Assembly (NCBI GenBank): GCA_963281155.1 | Contig: CAUJLY010000001.1 | Span: forward strand, 3,844,001-3,908,000 | Length of the DNA: 64,000 bases | Origin: Rhabditophanes sp. KR3021 | Taxonomy: Eukaryota > Nematoda > Chromadorea > Rhabditida > Alloionematidae | Direction of reading: 5' to 3' | Part shown: piece after piece, positions 1-12,464 of the stretch | How the letters are laid out: each line of letters opens with the position of its first letter | Position numbering within the stretch: the first letter of the stretch is position 1 | The notes under the pieces: generated by a model | The model's database searches: none | What the model was told of the DNA's origin: nothing | Seen by the model: only the letters and a program-made list of their open reading frames with translations | Program-made: the position numbers and the translations under genes

Positions 1-684
1 TGGTCACTTGTACGTAATTTATAAAGTGCTAAACTAAATGTATGTAACCTTAAAATGATTTGAGTATTGCATCAAATCATGCTTTAATGTTAGTTAGATT
101 AAATTATGTAGCACACTATTGTTGGTAGGAAATGTATGGGCATGTGGTTTCCTAAATAGATTGCTTTCAATGGTTTTGACAATAACAAAAGTAAATATAA
201 TATTTTGCAATCAACAGCTAAATAAAAAGTGGTAAGGATGGTTAAAAGAGTAGTTAGTTTTAAAAAAGACATTTCTAAAATAAACGCTACCATTGATTTT
301 GTACTATCATATTATTTATCTGTTTTGTTAAATACACATTGACTTATTGCCTAACCTTTAAAACAAATTTCTTGTCTAAATTACAGGGCACATTAAGTGA
401 CATTAAGACATGTACTTTTGTCCAGATAGATAAGATATTCTTTTATCTTAAAAAAATATGCTAGTGGTCATCACATTAGATTAGTTAACTATCCCTTGTT
501 GATAAGATTAAATGTCGATGAAAAACATCTAAAATGCAAAGTCGAATATTTTATATAATATAAAGTGGTTTATTTTGTTTTAAAAATTTATAGAAAGTCA
601 TTGACAATAAAATTGTTTGATTCAAGCATCGGTGTTATTAAATGATATTTTGAAACATAGATATTATTTAAAATATCAAAGTTA
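1..684. other. Intergenic, AT-rich
   Basis: No gene could be supported here. A 64-codon open frame on the minus strand is hydrophobic low-complexity sequence without splice or start context and looks like chance. The right edge is the 3' flank of the NAD+ synthetase gene. Confidence 0.6.
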
Positions 685-3600
685 TTAACCACTTTTCATT
701 GATGCAACTAATTCATCAATTTTGTCAAATTGTCTCTTGAAATGTGGATACAAGAAAGGTCTGTGGTCATTTCTATGATCGTCATTTGAATAGTTGGTAA
801 CATGATAAGCTTAAAATAAAATAAATTACGACTAAATGAAGATGAACATACAGGGAGTCAAAACAGTACACTTGTGTCTGTTGATAGCATATCGTGCAAA
901 AAATAATTTGACTTTGTCTCCAATTTCTTCAATACTTTTGTGATCTTTCCAAATTTGCGTTAATTTGATAAACATCGAATATGGTCCTAAATGTCCAGGT
1001 TGTCTTAACTTTCCGATAACTGACAGCTCCTCGTATGTTAGTCCTATTTCGTCCTAAAGAATAAAATAAGATGTTAATATCAAGGAAAGATTAAAAATAG
1101 ATGTTAATAGCAAGGAAAATTGATATATTTAGATTTAAAAGTCAACAAAATTACCTCATCCGTTTGGGCTATTTCACCTTCAACAAGAGGTCGCAATTCA
1201 GCTGTTGGCACTGATGTCATAATTCTGAAAATAGTTTGATTACTAAAATTTAATTATTATGTCTTACTTTAATAATGATTTGAAGCCATACTTTTCAACA
1301 ACATGTCCTAATAAAGATCTTAAATGCGTTTTGCACAAACTTCCAATAGGATTAAAATCAGCTGAGGAGCAATCATATTTTGTCAAGTAACCGATTAAAC
1401 TTTCGTCAACATTTGCAGAAGCCAAAACTAATAAATTACCGGGTCTTTTTTGGCCAACTAATGATAATTGTGCTAAAAGATAAGACAAAACCATTCTAAT
1501 ACGAGCTTGGACATTTTGCAACGCCATTATCTCTCTATTATCAGAGCTTGTAAATGATGGCATAAAGTTATAAATTCCGTTAAAAACATTCAACATTGAA
1601 TCCACAACTGTATCAATGAGTATATTTGTATGATTTGAACCTAAATCTTCAGCCAATTCTCTAGCACACTCCTTTGTGAAAGTTGATGAATTTTTTGATC
1701 CCATGTAGCATGTGAATAAAAGCTTCCCACACAATTCTTTTCCATTTACTGTTACTAGTTCATTCAAATAGTAATGTGCTGGATCATGATCGTTCTTATC
1801 TTTTGAATATTTTGATATGCAGTTGACTACATGTTCGCACATCAATCTGACCATTGTGGCGACGGTAGCGCTGTCTTGGCCGCCTAAACATTTACAAATT
1901 AATGTTAGTGCAAAATATTGAGTGTTTTTAAGAATTTGTTTTCTGTAAATAGATATTTTGATTTTTAGAGAAGGTGTCCAAGATTTGCGTCTTTAAATTT
2001 TACTTGTACCTTGACATATATGAAACCTTTTATGTACTATGTTTATTCAAAGTGTGAATATTGAGACACAAGTTATTTTACATGTAATGATTTTTAAAAT
2101 CAAAGGTTCCATTTAAACTAACATCGATACAAATACTAGGAAGAAAAGACGAATGAAAATACTACACAAATAAAAGATGGATGGTAATGCAATCTCCGAG
2201 GAAAGACCAATGAAAGTATCTCAAGTGAATAATAGTATATTCTCTTTTACAAAAAGTAATGCAGTTGGAGCTAAAAGTAGGTTTAAAATTTCTATTACTA
2301 TTAATATTTATTTTAGACCAAGAAAAATCAAAAGACAATATTTCTTATACTGCTGTAAATAAGAATGAATCGACGGATATTGGTAAGTTAGAGGATGTTT
2401 GGTAGTGGCAATACCTCAATCACTACAGTTCAAGGGACTATCAAACCGATGGTGTTAATACGAAACTCTTCTGGGAATTGTTGGATACTATATATTCTAG
2501 TATTAAACGAATAGTTCACAAAGAGAAAAAGTTTGTCTGTGAATTTTGTGGGGCTGAACATGCAAGTCCAGAACATATGGATACCTTCAGCTGTACCGAA
2601 TCTCAGGAGAAGTATTTAGGTCCAGAAAGAGTAAAGATTTCTGCATTGGTTGAAGACAAAAATAGAAATGAAAGAACGCCTGAATTCACTAAAGATGTAA
2701 ATACTACTTCTGATTCTGACAGGGCATCTTATGGAATTGCCTACAAATTGTGTCTAGGAAGGATCAAGCGACTAGATTAATTCTCCAATACATTCTAGAT
2801 AGTAGCGAATGCGCTCCCATAAAACAACCACCAGCAAAGATTGATTTAATAGCCATATTATTTTCTCCGATTTTTAATTTAATAAATGTTTCCTTTTTAA
2901 AATACTTCTGAAAATAAAATGATTCGTTATAACAGATTAAGTTGTGCAAGCTTACACCAGACAAAGGAATGAAATAACCAGCTTGTCTGCTTCTTCGTAA
3001 ATAATGCCACATAAAAGCTGGGGGTCCCAGTGCTAACTCTTCGCATTCAGTCAAGATTTTTGGTTCCATGGGAGATGTGTGTTCTGCTTTCATATTTTGG
3101 TCCAACAAATATATAGGTATTAGTATGCAATCGACGTCATCAGACAAAGTTGACATTTGCCTGTTGCTTGAAACAGATTGGCGATAATTTCTAGTTTCAT
3201 TTATATCTAGAATGGCATTTACTGTGCAGGTGTCTTCGATGTCAAATTGCTCAATTTGAGCATACAACTTCCCATTCTGGACAATACTTGACATTCCATC
3301 GAAAAATACTCTCTCTCCATCACATCCTCGGAAGTTACTATACAAGTAAATGCCACCTAGTCTTTTAGTTGTTCCCAGTAATAATTGGTTGAGACGATGG
3401 GCTGATTTTGAAAGTACATGATAACTGGCAGATAAGTTACATATAACATCAACGTTTTGAACTGCAAATAAAGAACTTGGATTGTTGTTAGTCCATAATT
3501 CTTCACAAATTTCAAATCCCACTTTAATTCCGTCTTTTGACATCATAATTCCATCCCCGAACGAGACACTTTTTTGTTCAAAGTTAAATTCTTGGGGCAG

Positions 3601-4078
3601 TGGGAAGTTTATGTTAATACCTTCCTTTTTCCAAGAATTGAAATGCCTTCCCTCCCGATATACGCCATCATCACACAAACTTTTTTTGGCACGAATGAAC
3701 AATATATTACCTTCAGCTAATGACACGGCACAATTATAAAGTGCCAATTTGTGTCTTATAGGCATGCCAGTAATAATAAGTAAATCTTTCATCTGTTTTG
3801 AAGCTTCTAAAATCCTTTTCAAACCATCCCAAGCAAACATTTCCGTGTCTAATTCATTAAAATGATCAAGACAACTGTAACCAGTGATTTCCAACTCAGC
3901 GCCGACACGAATTTTAGCCCCTTTTTCATATGCTTCCTTGCATGCTAAACGAATTTCCCTTTTAAAGTGTATATTTTTTGCATCACTTACTTTTAATAAT
4001 CCTTTCAACGTTGCCTTCGAAATCTAATGCCCAATTGTTAAGGGTACACACCGCTACATTAATAGACTTAGACCACAT
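685..4078 (-). CDS. nadsyn1/qns-1: Glutamine-dependent NAD+ synthetase, six exons
   Basis: This enzyme makes NAD+ from nicotinic acid adenine dinucleotide, ATP and glutamine-derived ammonia in the cytosol. Exons on the minus strand: 4078-3991, 3944-2958, 1883-1268, 1224-1155, 1053-852 and 809-685. They sum to 2088 nt, or 695 residues, against about 706 in human. The N-terminal nitrilase-type glutaminase shows its Glu in [12 protein letters not shown], the Lys in RAKKSL and the nucleophilic Cys in GFEICEELW. The ATP-pyrophosphatase P-loop is built across an intron (PLSG joined to GQDSATVAT). The synthetase core shows [23 protein letters not shown] and KYDCSSAD. The start [10 protein letters not shown] precedes the conserved [11 protein letters not shown]. 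Intron 1 is 46 nt. Intron 2 (1884-2957) is 1074 nt and contains an opposite-strand gene. Everything appears intact. Confidence 0.95.
2177..2780 (+). pseudogene. Nested zinc-finger-like gene, probably damaged
   Basis: It lies wholly inside the 1074-nt intron 2 of the NAD+ synthetase gene, on the opposite strand. An ATG at 2177 opens a short acidic first exon. A GTAGGT...TTTTAG intron leads to a second exon whose frame runs on through 2780, interrupted by one in-frame TAG near 2401. Excising a 27-nt GT...AG stretch covering that TAG would also keep the frame. After the stop the frame is coherent: a helical segment with [11 protein letters not shown], then CEFCGAEH with spaced His and Cys suggesting a zinc-binding finger. 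I do not recognise the family. It could be a retained insertion that has died, or a live gene with an extremely short intron. The C-terminus may continue by further splicing. Confidence 0.5.
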
Positions 4079-5353
4079 GATGAATCTGAAAATACACACT
4101 TAAAACTGTCGATGATGTAATTTCTTAAGATCTAAACATTTTAATTTAGACCAGATATTTTCACACGCAATCGACCTTTCTCAGGAGTACATGATCCAAA
4201 AATTAAGTAACAAACTTTTTTGTTCTCATAAAAGAAATTATCACCACCCAATTACAATCTTTTGTTAATTGGTGGCCACATTTAAATAACGTATATTTAA
4301 AAAGAATGTTTATAGTAAAATAATGGTGTGACTGGAACCTTGGCCTAGCTAATATACACAAGAGCAGATAAGATTATCAAAAGAACTTTATTAAAGATAA
4401 GTAAATGTTAATAAAAATTATAACTTAACCCAAGATATGTAGTGAAATATGCTTGGGCATGGTAGGGGGCAGTAATTGCAGGAGTTAGAAAGCTAAAAAG
4501 GCAATGGTCAATAATATAGGTATATGAGTTAATGATTAATAACGGTACACGTAATAGAGATGAGATAATGGCAACATCTACAAGTTCACTTGATCATAAT
4601 AATGACTCCATAAAGCCTTAAGATACTTTAAAAAGTCAAAGAATTGATAACACAACCAGCCACCTCATAATGATTAATAACAGGTGTCATAGCTTAACGT
4701 TAAACTGCAAAGATTAAAGTCTGGTTGGAGAGACATTTAGATCTCACTTTATAAAAGAAATTGTTTCTTGAATGTAAAGTAAACTGTAACTATATTGAAT
4801 ACTGGACTCGATCCACTAGACAACCAAGAGACGGATAAGATAAAGTTTTATTTAATTGCTAAGACAAAACACTTGGGACAATAATAAGGCAAGGTATATG
4901 TTGGACAGAACATGTGTAATATTATGACTCAATATTTTGTATACGCATACTATAACTATTACATTATGTATCAATGCTATTAATAAAGTAGTTGTCTTAT
5001 TAATATCTTATAGTATACAATAAACTGCTAAATGGATGGGGCGTTTAATTATTCAAGCCTGATAAAGATATGATAAAGATGTGTGAGGTAAAGCAAAAGC
5101 TACTATAACTTCCTGAAATCTTAATTTTAGAATCAGTTGTGAGAAGCTCCTTGGAAGCTCGTTCCTTCTTCTTTGTTTGTTATGTATGAGATGATAAAAG
5201 AAGTATGTTGGTGTGCATTGTATGAAGGGTCACTTCCTTGTAAATCCAATATTTGTAAAGGGTAAAATTTAAATATTTACAACAAAATTGGTTTTTGGAT
5301 TTAAATACAATGTTTATAAAAGTCAAAATTTGAAATATTTACAATTTGAATGC
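4079..5353. other. Intergenic, AT-rich
   Basis: This 1.3 kb stretch holds no convincing exon on either strand. It must contain the promoter of the NAD+ synthetase gene at its left edge. Several short AATAAA-like and TATA-like strings occur but nothing distinctive. Confidence 0.6.
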
Positions 5354-5855
5354 CTATGCTAGCTGAGGAAAGTTTCGAAGTGGAAGTATGTTTGCATCTG
5401 AGTGACAAATCATCTGCCTCATTGCTTCTCTAACATTTTTGGATAAAAGCAAAATTGCGTAAGCTGAAAGCAATGAATTTATGTTGGTACACCAGGGGCG
5501 ACATGCAAGAAACAAATACACTACATATTTGTACTTTTCTTCACGAACTTGTATCCTCCACAAAAGATTCATGACCAAGTATATTACATGATTGACTAGG
5601 TTGATAAATGAAAAAATTGCTAAGAAATTTTCTACCTTAACATCTACGGAGTTGAAGGTTTCTAGTGTGTGTTTTCTTTTTCGATGTTGCTTAAGTTTGA
5701 TGAATACACAGATATTTGCAATTAATGAAAATATTGAAAAATGTATAATTGAATTGAGGGATAGTGATATTTGGAAGTCAACATCACTTTTATAAACAAT
5801 CGCATAAATCTGAACTCCTTTGGTAAAATTGGCGTTGTACGGTATGAAATAGGTT
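5354..5855 (-). CDS. Seven-TM chemoreceptor, C-terminal exon only (partial)
   Basis: An open minus-strand frame runs from a splice-acceptor-like site (TTTAGCAG, rc of about 5856-5863) to a stop at 5354. It encodes roughly the last three membrane passes of a nematode serpentine receptor: a hydrophobic helix ending in NICVFIKLK, a basic loop with KQHRKRKHTLE, a helix around FLAIFSFINLVNHVIYLV, and a final helix with the TM7-like run NINSLLSAYAILLLSKNVREAMR. The frame contains no ATG and is closed upstream by a stop, so further exons would be needed. I could not find them between 5856 and 6660. It may be a real gene with unrecognised 5' exons or a 3' relic. The subfamily is unclear. Confidence 0.6.
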
Positions 5856-6671
5856 CTGCTAAATCAAATGTTATACATCGACAAAAATGATATTGTTAAC
5901 AATACTTTTAATATCATAAGACAATATTTTTTGGCAATCTAAAATTGGTATTAATGAATATTGCATCATTTCCTGTAAAAATATAAAATTTGATCTCAAC
6001 ATCAATTGTAATTTGTTCATACATATTTATAGAAAAGATGAGTTGATGTGGTATAACAACTTCATTAATTGAAAGGGAGATAGCTGGTTACTTCATTTTT
6101 AAAGTTAATAACGTTCACTTGATTAAAATATGTAGTCATTAATTGAATCAAATGCAACAAATTGATCCCAATAACCATACATTAAAGATATGGTTTAATT
6201 GTAAAGAATGATAATTCAATTACTGATGAAAGTCAAAAAGTAAAATATTTGTCAGGTTATATTATACAAATTTTGTATATTTTCAGTAAACATGCTTTTT
6301 ATATGGCTTCAGTTAATAATTGTCAAGGGCAGTCAAACGCAATTTTGCAAACTAACCAAAATAATCTCCAGAAACTTTTCTCAGTAAAATGATTGACTAT
6401 TTCATCGAAAGCCTTTACGTCATTATAAAAAATATGTTCCACACGTTATAACCACTTGCACATAAATGCTAAAATAATATTTCTGTCAAGTTTTGAGATG
6501 ACCTTCCTAAGAACTTGCATAAAAGAAAGTTGAAGTTCATCACTTCTTTTTGATGCAGATATTAAATAAATTTTATCATTTTGATTAATGAGATTTTATA
6601 GTTTTATTAGCTCGTTCGTATTATGTTATGAATATTTTGTTAGATTATTTTACAAACTGTACCATTTTAGA
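5856..6671. other. Intergenic / 5' flank of carrier gene
   Basis: No supported exon. An ATG at 6588 is in frame with the downstream carrier but encodes a short hydrophobic lead. TTTTAG at 6665-6670, followed by AATG, looks like a trans-splice or splice acceptor just before the preferred start at 6672. Confidence 0.5.
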
Positions 6672-8344
6672 ATGAAAGAACTATCAGAATCTATTGTCTT
6701 TGTAGACTCAACTGAAGCTGTTCCTAAGAAAATGCTGATGGAGGATATATTTCGTGGAAGATATACTATTTTGATTTGTTTCTTTCTACAGTGTTTTACA
6801 ATCATTCAACTTGCTAATATGTTTTTTATGAGTTTCGCAGGCTTATCTGTAACTATAATTTCTTGTGGAAACACAACGTTCCCTCTGGAAATGAGCCAAA
6901 AAGATATTTGCAATATTCTTCCAGACTTGCAGGCTAAAAGTCCATGCCTTCTTAACTATAAATCAGACTTCAAATCAGTTAACTCGGAATGGGGGTATGT
7001 TTGCGGACAAACGTTTGAAATCAAAACATCAATGGCTATCCAAATGGCATTTGTTATAATTGGAACAGTTGCTGGAGGTCAGATTAGTGATAGCTATGGC
7101 CGTCGTAAAATCACCTTGATTGGCGTTCTTCTATGTTCTGCATTTTGCCTAGTTTCTTCATTTTCTAATAATTTGATTCAATTCACCATTACTAGAAGCT
7201 TAACGGTAGGTAACCACTAAAATATTGAGTAGAAATGAAATTTAAATGATGTTTGCTGTTTCAGGGTCTGTTTAATGGTATAATTACTTGTGTTACCCTT
7301 GTTTTTCTTATGGAAAACACGAATAAAAAGCATCGTTTAATAATACCAAACGTTATCTCATGGAGCATCAATACGCCCATCTTTGTATTGATAGCATATT
7401 TGTGTCAAGATTGGCGGACTCTAGCTCAATGCATTTCATTTGCAGCTATTCCAGCAGCTATTTTAGTAGCATATGTTTCTGAATCTCCAAAATGGTTATT
7501 GCAAAAAGGACGAATTGGCGAAGTCAAGGAAGCAATTAAAAAAATATATAGAATTAATAATCGTCCTTTATGTCTGAAAGAGCTTGATGAGTTCATTGAT
7601 ACAGAATATGCTAGAATTCGAATTGACTCAAAGAAAGAAAACAAAAAGCATTCATATCATCATTTGTTTTACACTTGGAAATACATCGGATACAACTTTA
7701 CACTAGGATTTACCCTTTGGATTGCTTCAATGCTAGTCTACGGCATTATGTTTAGTATGGAGAAATTGAGTGGATCAATTTATTGGAATTTGGCAATAAT
7801 GGGTATATTTAGATACATCGTCAGTTTAATGGTCGCGGCAGCTGATTTTAAATTGAAATGGTTAGGAAGGAAGGTTATTTTAATATTCTTTTTATTCACG
7901 ATTACTGTGATCTTGGGAACTATTGGCGGATTGTATGCTTTCGGTCTGGCAGTTGAGTTTGCTACAACAATTAGGATTCTCCAACTAGCATTGATGGTCT
8001 TCACGAGTCAATTGTACATTGTGTCAGCAATTTTTTCATCTGAAATATTCACAACATCACTACGAACACTAGCCTTTAGTCTGCAACAAACTAATTCTAG
8101 AATTGGTTGTTTATTAGCACCATACTTGTTTTATTTATCTGCTTTTGGTGAATGTGCCCCATATTTCCTTATGCTAGGATGCTCAATCACTGCAATGGCT
8201 GGTCTATTTTTCTTGCTCCCCGAAACAAAAGGAAAACCAGCTAATGAAGTGATGCCATCTAATGATGAACGCTTGAGAATTTTTAAAAAACAATCTATCA
8301 TAAAGGGCGACGAAGTTGAAAAGATGATACAAGAAAAACTATGA
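6672..8344 (+). CDS. Organic-cation-transporter-like MFS carrier (SLC22 type)
   Basis: A plasma-membrane carrier expected to move organic cations, carnitine or related solutes. Two exons, 6672-7205 and 7265-8344, are joined across a 59-nt GTAGGT...TTTCAG intron and give 537 residues, typical for SLC22. TM1 begins at RYTILICFFLQCF. A large Cys-bearing extracellular loop follows, then the MFS signature DSYGRRK between TM2 and TM3, SESPKWLLQKGR with the regulatory loop after TM6, and LLPETKGK at the end of TM12. The start at 6672 was chosen because it follows an acceptor-like TTTTAG and begins a normal cytosolic N-terminus; an in-frame ATG 84 nt upstream is possible. It appears intact. The substrate cannot be read from the sequence. 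Confidence 0.88.
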
Positions 8345-8832
8345 AGCGCATTAATTTATTTCTAAACTCATTAATCATTAGTTATCATTGTTGATTGATG
8401 ATTTTATAAAAACCTTTATTAATTGCAATTTTAACTACAATCGTCTAACATTCAAAACTGCGCTTAGTTAAACTATCTTTTTATTTTAATGTCGATTTAT
8501 AAATCTCTTGTACATATACTTTATCATTAAAGGTATATATTTTAAAATTGCAAATATTTAAACATTCTATTATTCATTTATAAACCTAACTTATATTCAA
8601 AAAATGAAATAGTTTCTGACAACAATTTTGTTGTGATCAAAAATATGAAATTATATTTGTTATCAATTGAAAATGAGAAAATCTCACGTTAAAGGAGTTT
8701 ACCACAAGTTGGTCAGATAATGTAGTATTAGAATGTCTTGATTAACTAGAATTAAAGCTAATATTAGCTATCTTTTTTATGATTTCTTCAATATATAAAC
8801 CAACGCTGAATATTGAGGTCATTAGTTTCAAA
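8345..8832. other. Intergenic
   Basis: A 488-nt AT-rich spacer. TATATAAA near 8791-8801 lies about 35-40 nt upstream of the next start codon and is a plausible core promoter for the cysteine-rich gene. Confidence 0.4.
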
Positions 8833-9901
8833 ATGAAGATCGTAATTTTATTCTTCGCTTTAAATATTGCTACCATTGCAGGATCAGAATCAAATGTAAT
8901 TACCTAATAATAATATTGTTGTTGATGTTGAATATTTTTAGGAAAACTTGATTAGATTAAAACGGCAATGTAATTGTGCATACCCGCAATGTTTGTGTCA
9001 AAATACAAATTACAACAACAATATTCTACCTATGTCATGTAACTGTAACAACCAAAACTCAGGAGTCAATCAGAATTGCGATTGCAACAATTCATATAAT
9101 CACCAACAGGTAGTAATGAGACTAGGATGCGTCAATTTATGCACAACATATTGTAAGCCAAATTGCATGAAGAACCCAACTGTTCAAAATAGAGTACAAT
9201 GTTTTAGTTCCTGCAATAATTCCTGTCGAAATGTATGTAATACTTCTTATCAACAAAGGAATTACCTTGCACCAAATTTACAATTTACCGAGCCCATGCA
9301 ATCTATTCAACGAGCTAGTTGTGATTACACTTGCAATAAAGATTGTGGGTTTAAATCTCAGTCATGTAGAAAAATCTGTGCGAACGTTTGTTCATGTGAA
9401 AGTCAATGTAATGGCATGTGTTCACAGAAGTTTTCCCAATCATTGGGATCATGCAGGTCAGCTTGTAAAACGGGATGTAAACAATTATATGAAGAATCAA
9501 AAGTACAATACCCCGCCCAAGCAAACCCAATCTCCAACAATTGTGAATCGAGCTGTAAAAACAATTGCAATTTAAAAATTGTTTCTGAAACGGCCTGTGA
9601 TGCCCATTGTGATATTGAATGTAACAAGCCTAAAGCTCCATCTGCTATTGAATTATGCGTTGTGCCTTGTCAAACTAAATGCCAACTAGATTGTGAAAGC
9701 TTAGTTGAAAGTGATCAAAAGAGTGCTTGCAAGCCTGTCTGTCAAACCAAATGCACTCATTTTTGCGAATTAAGAGAAAATACACCCGTTGTTACTGCTT
9801 GTAATAACGCTAAAAGTTATTACCTTCCAGTGCAAGGGCAATGTAATTGTTCAAATTCATTCTTCCCTTGCGCTGATAACACAAAATGCTGTAAAAAATA
9901 A
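8833..9901 (+). CDS. Secreted cysteine-rich repeat protein
   Basis: Two exons, 8833-8895 and 8942-9901, separated by a 46-nt intron, give 340 residues. Exon 1 is a clean signal peptide (MKIVILFFALNIATIAG). The mature protein begins after a dibasic LKRQ site and is dominated by short-spaced cysteines, mostly C-x3-C-x3-C units such as CNKDCGFKSQSC and CESSCKNNC, repeated about eight to ten times. The N-terminal third is Asn/Gln-rich. It ends with CADNTKCCKK. There is no membrane segment. I do not recognise a named family; a structural matrix, cuticle or defence role is possible but not shown. Its stop codon is only 15 nt from the stop of the convergent gene on the other strand, so the 3' ends must overlap. 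Confidence 0.85.
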
Positions 9902-9916
9902 ATGAAATGTTTATTG

Positions 9917-10764
9917 CTAAATATTATAAAGTGTTGTAAAAATTAGAAATACAAATAAATATAAATTACAAAGTAAAGATTGACTCGAATTACTACATCC
10001 CGTAATGCATGTGCAAACTTTGAAAAAAATTTTATCTGATTTTGACACATTATATGCTATTTTCTCACATTCAATTATATTCTAGAATATTTCAAAAATT
10101 ATCATTACATTTCGTTTATTAACTTACACCAACATCATATTGTGATGACCAGTTTTGAGATATCAAGAAGGAATTGAAATCTTTAGAACAGGATCTGTAG
10201 AGTATTTGCGAATTTTTAAATACAGATTCTGCTCTCACACAAATATCTTGATCTTCACAAGTCTTTTTTGTTCTAGAAACATTTGTGACATTGAATTTTT
10301 GTAAACCTTCAATTTCATAAATGCAACTAATTCTCCTTGTTTCCTTAGTGTTGCATCCGTCTTTATTTATGCAAGAACATTCGTGAAAGGTGACGTTCCC
10401 TAATTGAGATCCAAAGTTAAGTTTATTATACTTGCATTTGTTAATAGGCTAAATGATTTTATTATAACTTCTATATAAAAATACTTACTGAAAAATTAAA
10501 ACTAATATTAAATCCTTGAAGCCATGATGCGTAATTATCAGTGCACCCCTCGAAAAGCATTTCAACTCCATTGTAATGTGCTGTACTTCTTATACATGGA
10601 GTTCCAGGTCGGCAATTGGTCATTTGATTGGGTCTATCATTGACTCCAAATAATTGTAAATTCTTTGTTCCAACGTTGCATTTTAAATCAGAAAATAAAC
10701 TCCTTTTAGACTTAGTGTAGCCGGGGAAAGCTAAAACAACCAACAAACTAATAATAAATTGCAT
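9917..10764 (-). CDS. Secreted or GPI-anchored cysteine-containing surface protein
   Basis: Three exons on the minus strand, 10764-10489, 10448-10128 and 10081-9917, give 762 nt or 253 residues with introns of 40 and 46 nt. The N-terminus is a signal peptide (MQFIISLLVVLAFPG). The ectodomain has paired cysteines and N-glycosylation sequons (NIS, NFS, NVT). The last exon ends in ITGCSNSSQSLLCN followed by a short hydrophobic tail and no cytosolic residues, which fits a GPI-attachment signal. An in-frame ATG at 10788 is also possible, but a TTTATAAA box about 10 nt upstream of it favours the start at 10764. Stopping in exon 2, through the donor GTAAGTTAA, would give a shorter form without the tail. 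No family recognised; a Ly6-like fold is conceivable. Confidence 0.72.
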
Positions 10765-10788
10765 TATCTTTGATAAACTAAGGAACAT

Positions 10789-12464
10789 ACCACTGCTTTA
10801 TAAACCCACCAGTTGTATGGGCCTGATGTCGTTAATATTCAATTTGTTATCTTTAAAGATAACAAGTAGAAAAGTTATTTTTTTTAAATAGGATTACGTG
10901 CTTTGAAAAATACAACATGACTCCTTCTTTATCCATGCAATTAATTAAGGGTCTATCATTTTAATCCCCTCCCGGGTGTATCATAAATGTCATGTAAACT
11001 GAGTTTTGTTTAAAAAAATTAAGAAATGCTTCAAAAATCATATCAATTCAATTTGAGCGACTGCTTTTCATGTGAATTTTTCTTCAACCAATAAACATAA
11101 TCTAATCTCCACACTTACGTAAATTAATCATATTAAAATTATTATCTGTGAAGATGTAATAAATATTATTTGTTACTGATAAGTAGTCAGGAAAAAGTAT
11201 ATTGTAAATGGAAAAACCCTATTTTGTCAAGATAATATACATTTTATGACCCTTCAATGATGTTTAAAAGTATTTCGTTAATAAAATTAGTATCAGCTAA
11301 TTTTAAACAGTGTTTACCAAAAAATATAAATGATAAGCACGGTGCATGTAGTTAATTAAATATAATTAAAAGGAATTTGATTTTTGAAATAAAGTTGATT
11401 CATAACAGAATAAATAAAATTAAGAGGGGTGGTATATGATACCCTTAGGCATATGCCATCAAAGTAAGCATAAACCTGCTTGCATGGACTTGGGTCTATT
11501 TGTTAAAGTGATATCTTGCTTCACAAAAATTCCAAATTTATTGTTTACAAATTGAAGTTCATTAGATTAACTCTTTAAACTGTTGGTCTTATAAAGTTTT
11601 GAACATTTATCCAGCACAGGAAGAATGATAAAAATGACGATTCACACCTACAGATGAACAATTAAATTGTGATTCAGTTCAATGAAAAATCAACAACAAA
11701 CATAAATGTTATCAAATAAAAATAATCAGTTTACTGTTCTTTAAATTATTATGAGACAATTGCATTTTAACTACTAGTAAATGGAGTTTGATATACGTAA
11801 ATTGCTTCGAATGCATGAAATGTCCTTTGTTTTCATTGTGCCCATATTTCGTCATTCTTATTGCATGAGAAATGAGATCGAGACATTGCGTGTAGGTGAC
11901 TTAGTACAATTTATTTTGTCATGTATTAACCCCTAACATTTAAAATAAATTTATAATTGCAATTAGTCTATCCTGTGTCAAATTTAAATTCAAAAAATCT
12001 TTGTTACAGTAAATTTGTCTTATATCAAAAGAATTTTTATTACAATTACTTCAATCCAGAAATACAATATATCATTTTCACATGCGATAATGTGTTTAAA
12101 GTATTCTTCCAAATCCTGATTATACTAGAATACCTGTTACGTCAATTAAAGAATTCTTTACCATAGCTAAGAGTACGTGTCTTGCAATTTATGCCTTTGT
12201 CGAAGTAAACATAATGTTGAGGATGGGAATTGTAATAAGTGTGAGTACACCTCCTTTGAACAAAGTAATAGTTCAGATACATTGTTTTGTGAGACACTTT
12301 TTTCATATATTCCTATAAACAATCATTGTTAACGCAAAGCTTATAATTCGTTGTTTGTCTAAATCAACGGAAATCCGTCTTCAACACAAGTAAACTAATA
12401 TATTTGGATATATTCAATTATATAGACAGTAGAACAATCTTTCGCAGTAAATTTAGTTCCTACA
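10789..12464. other. Intergenic, AT-rich
   Basis: No exon supported. A 69-codon plus-strand frame at 11957-12166 lacks start context and resembles nothing. The right part must hold regulatory sequence for the single-exon receptor that starts at 12465. Confidence 0.55.

Noticed and set aside
11957..12166. 69-codon plus-strand frame upstream of the chemoreceptor
   Set aside because: No start context, domain or splice sites; AT-rich chance frame.
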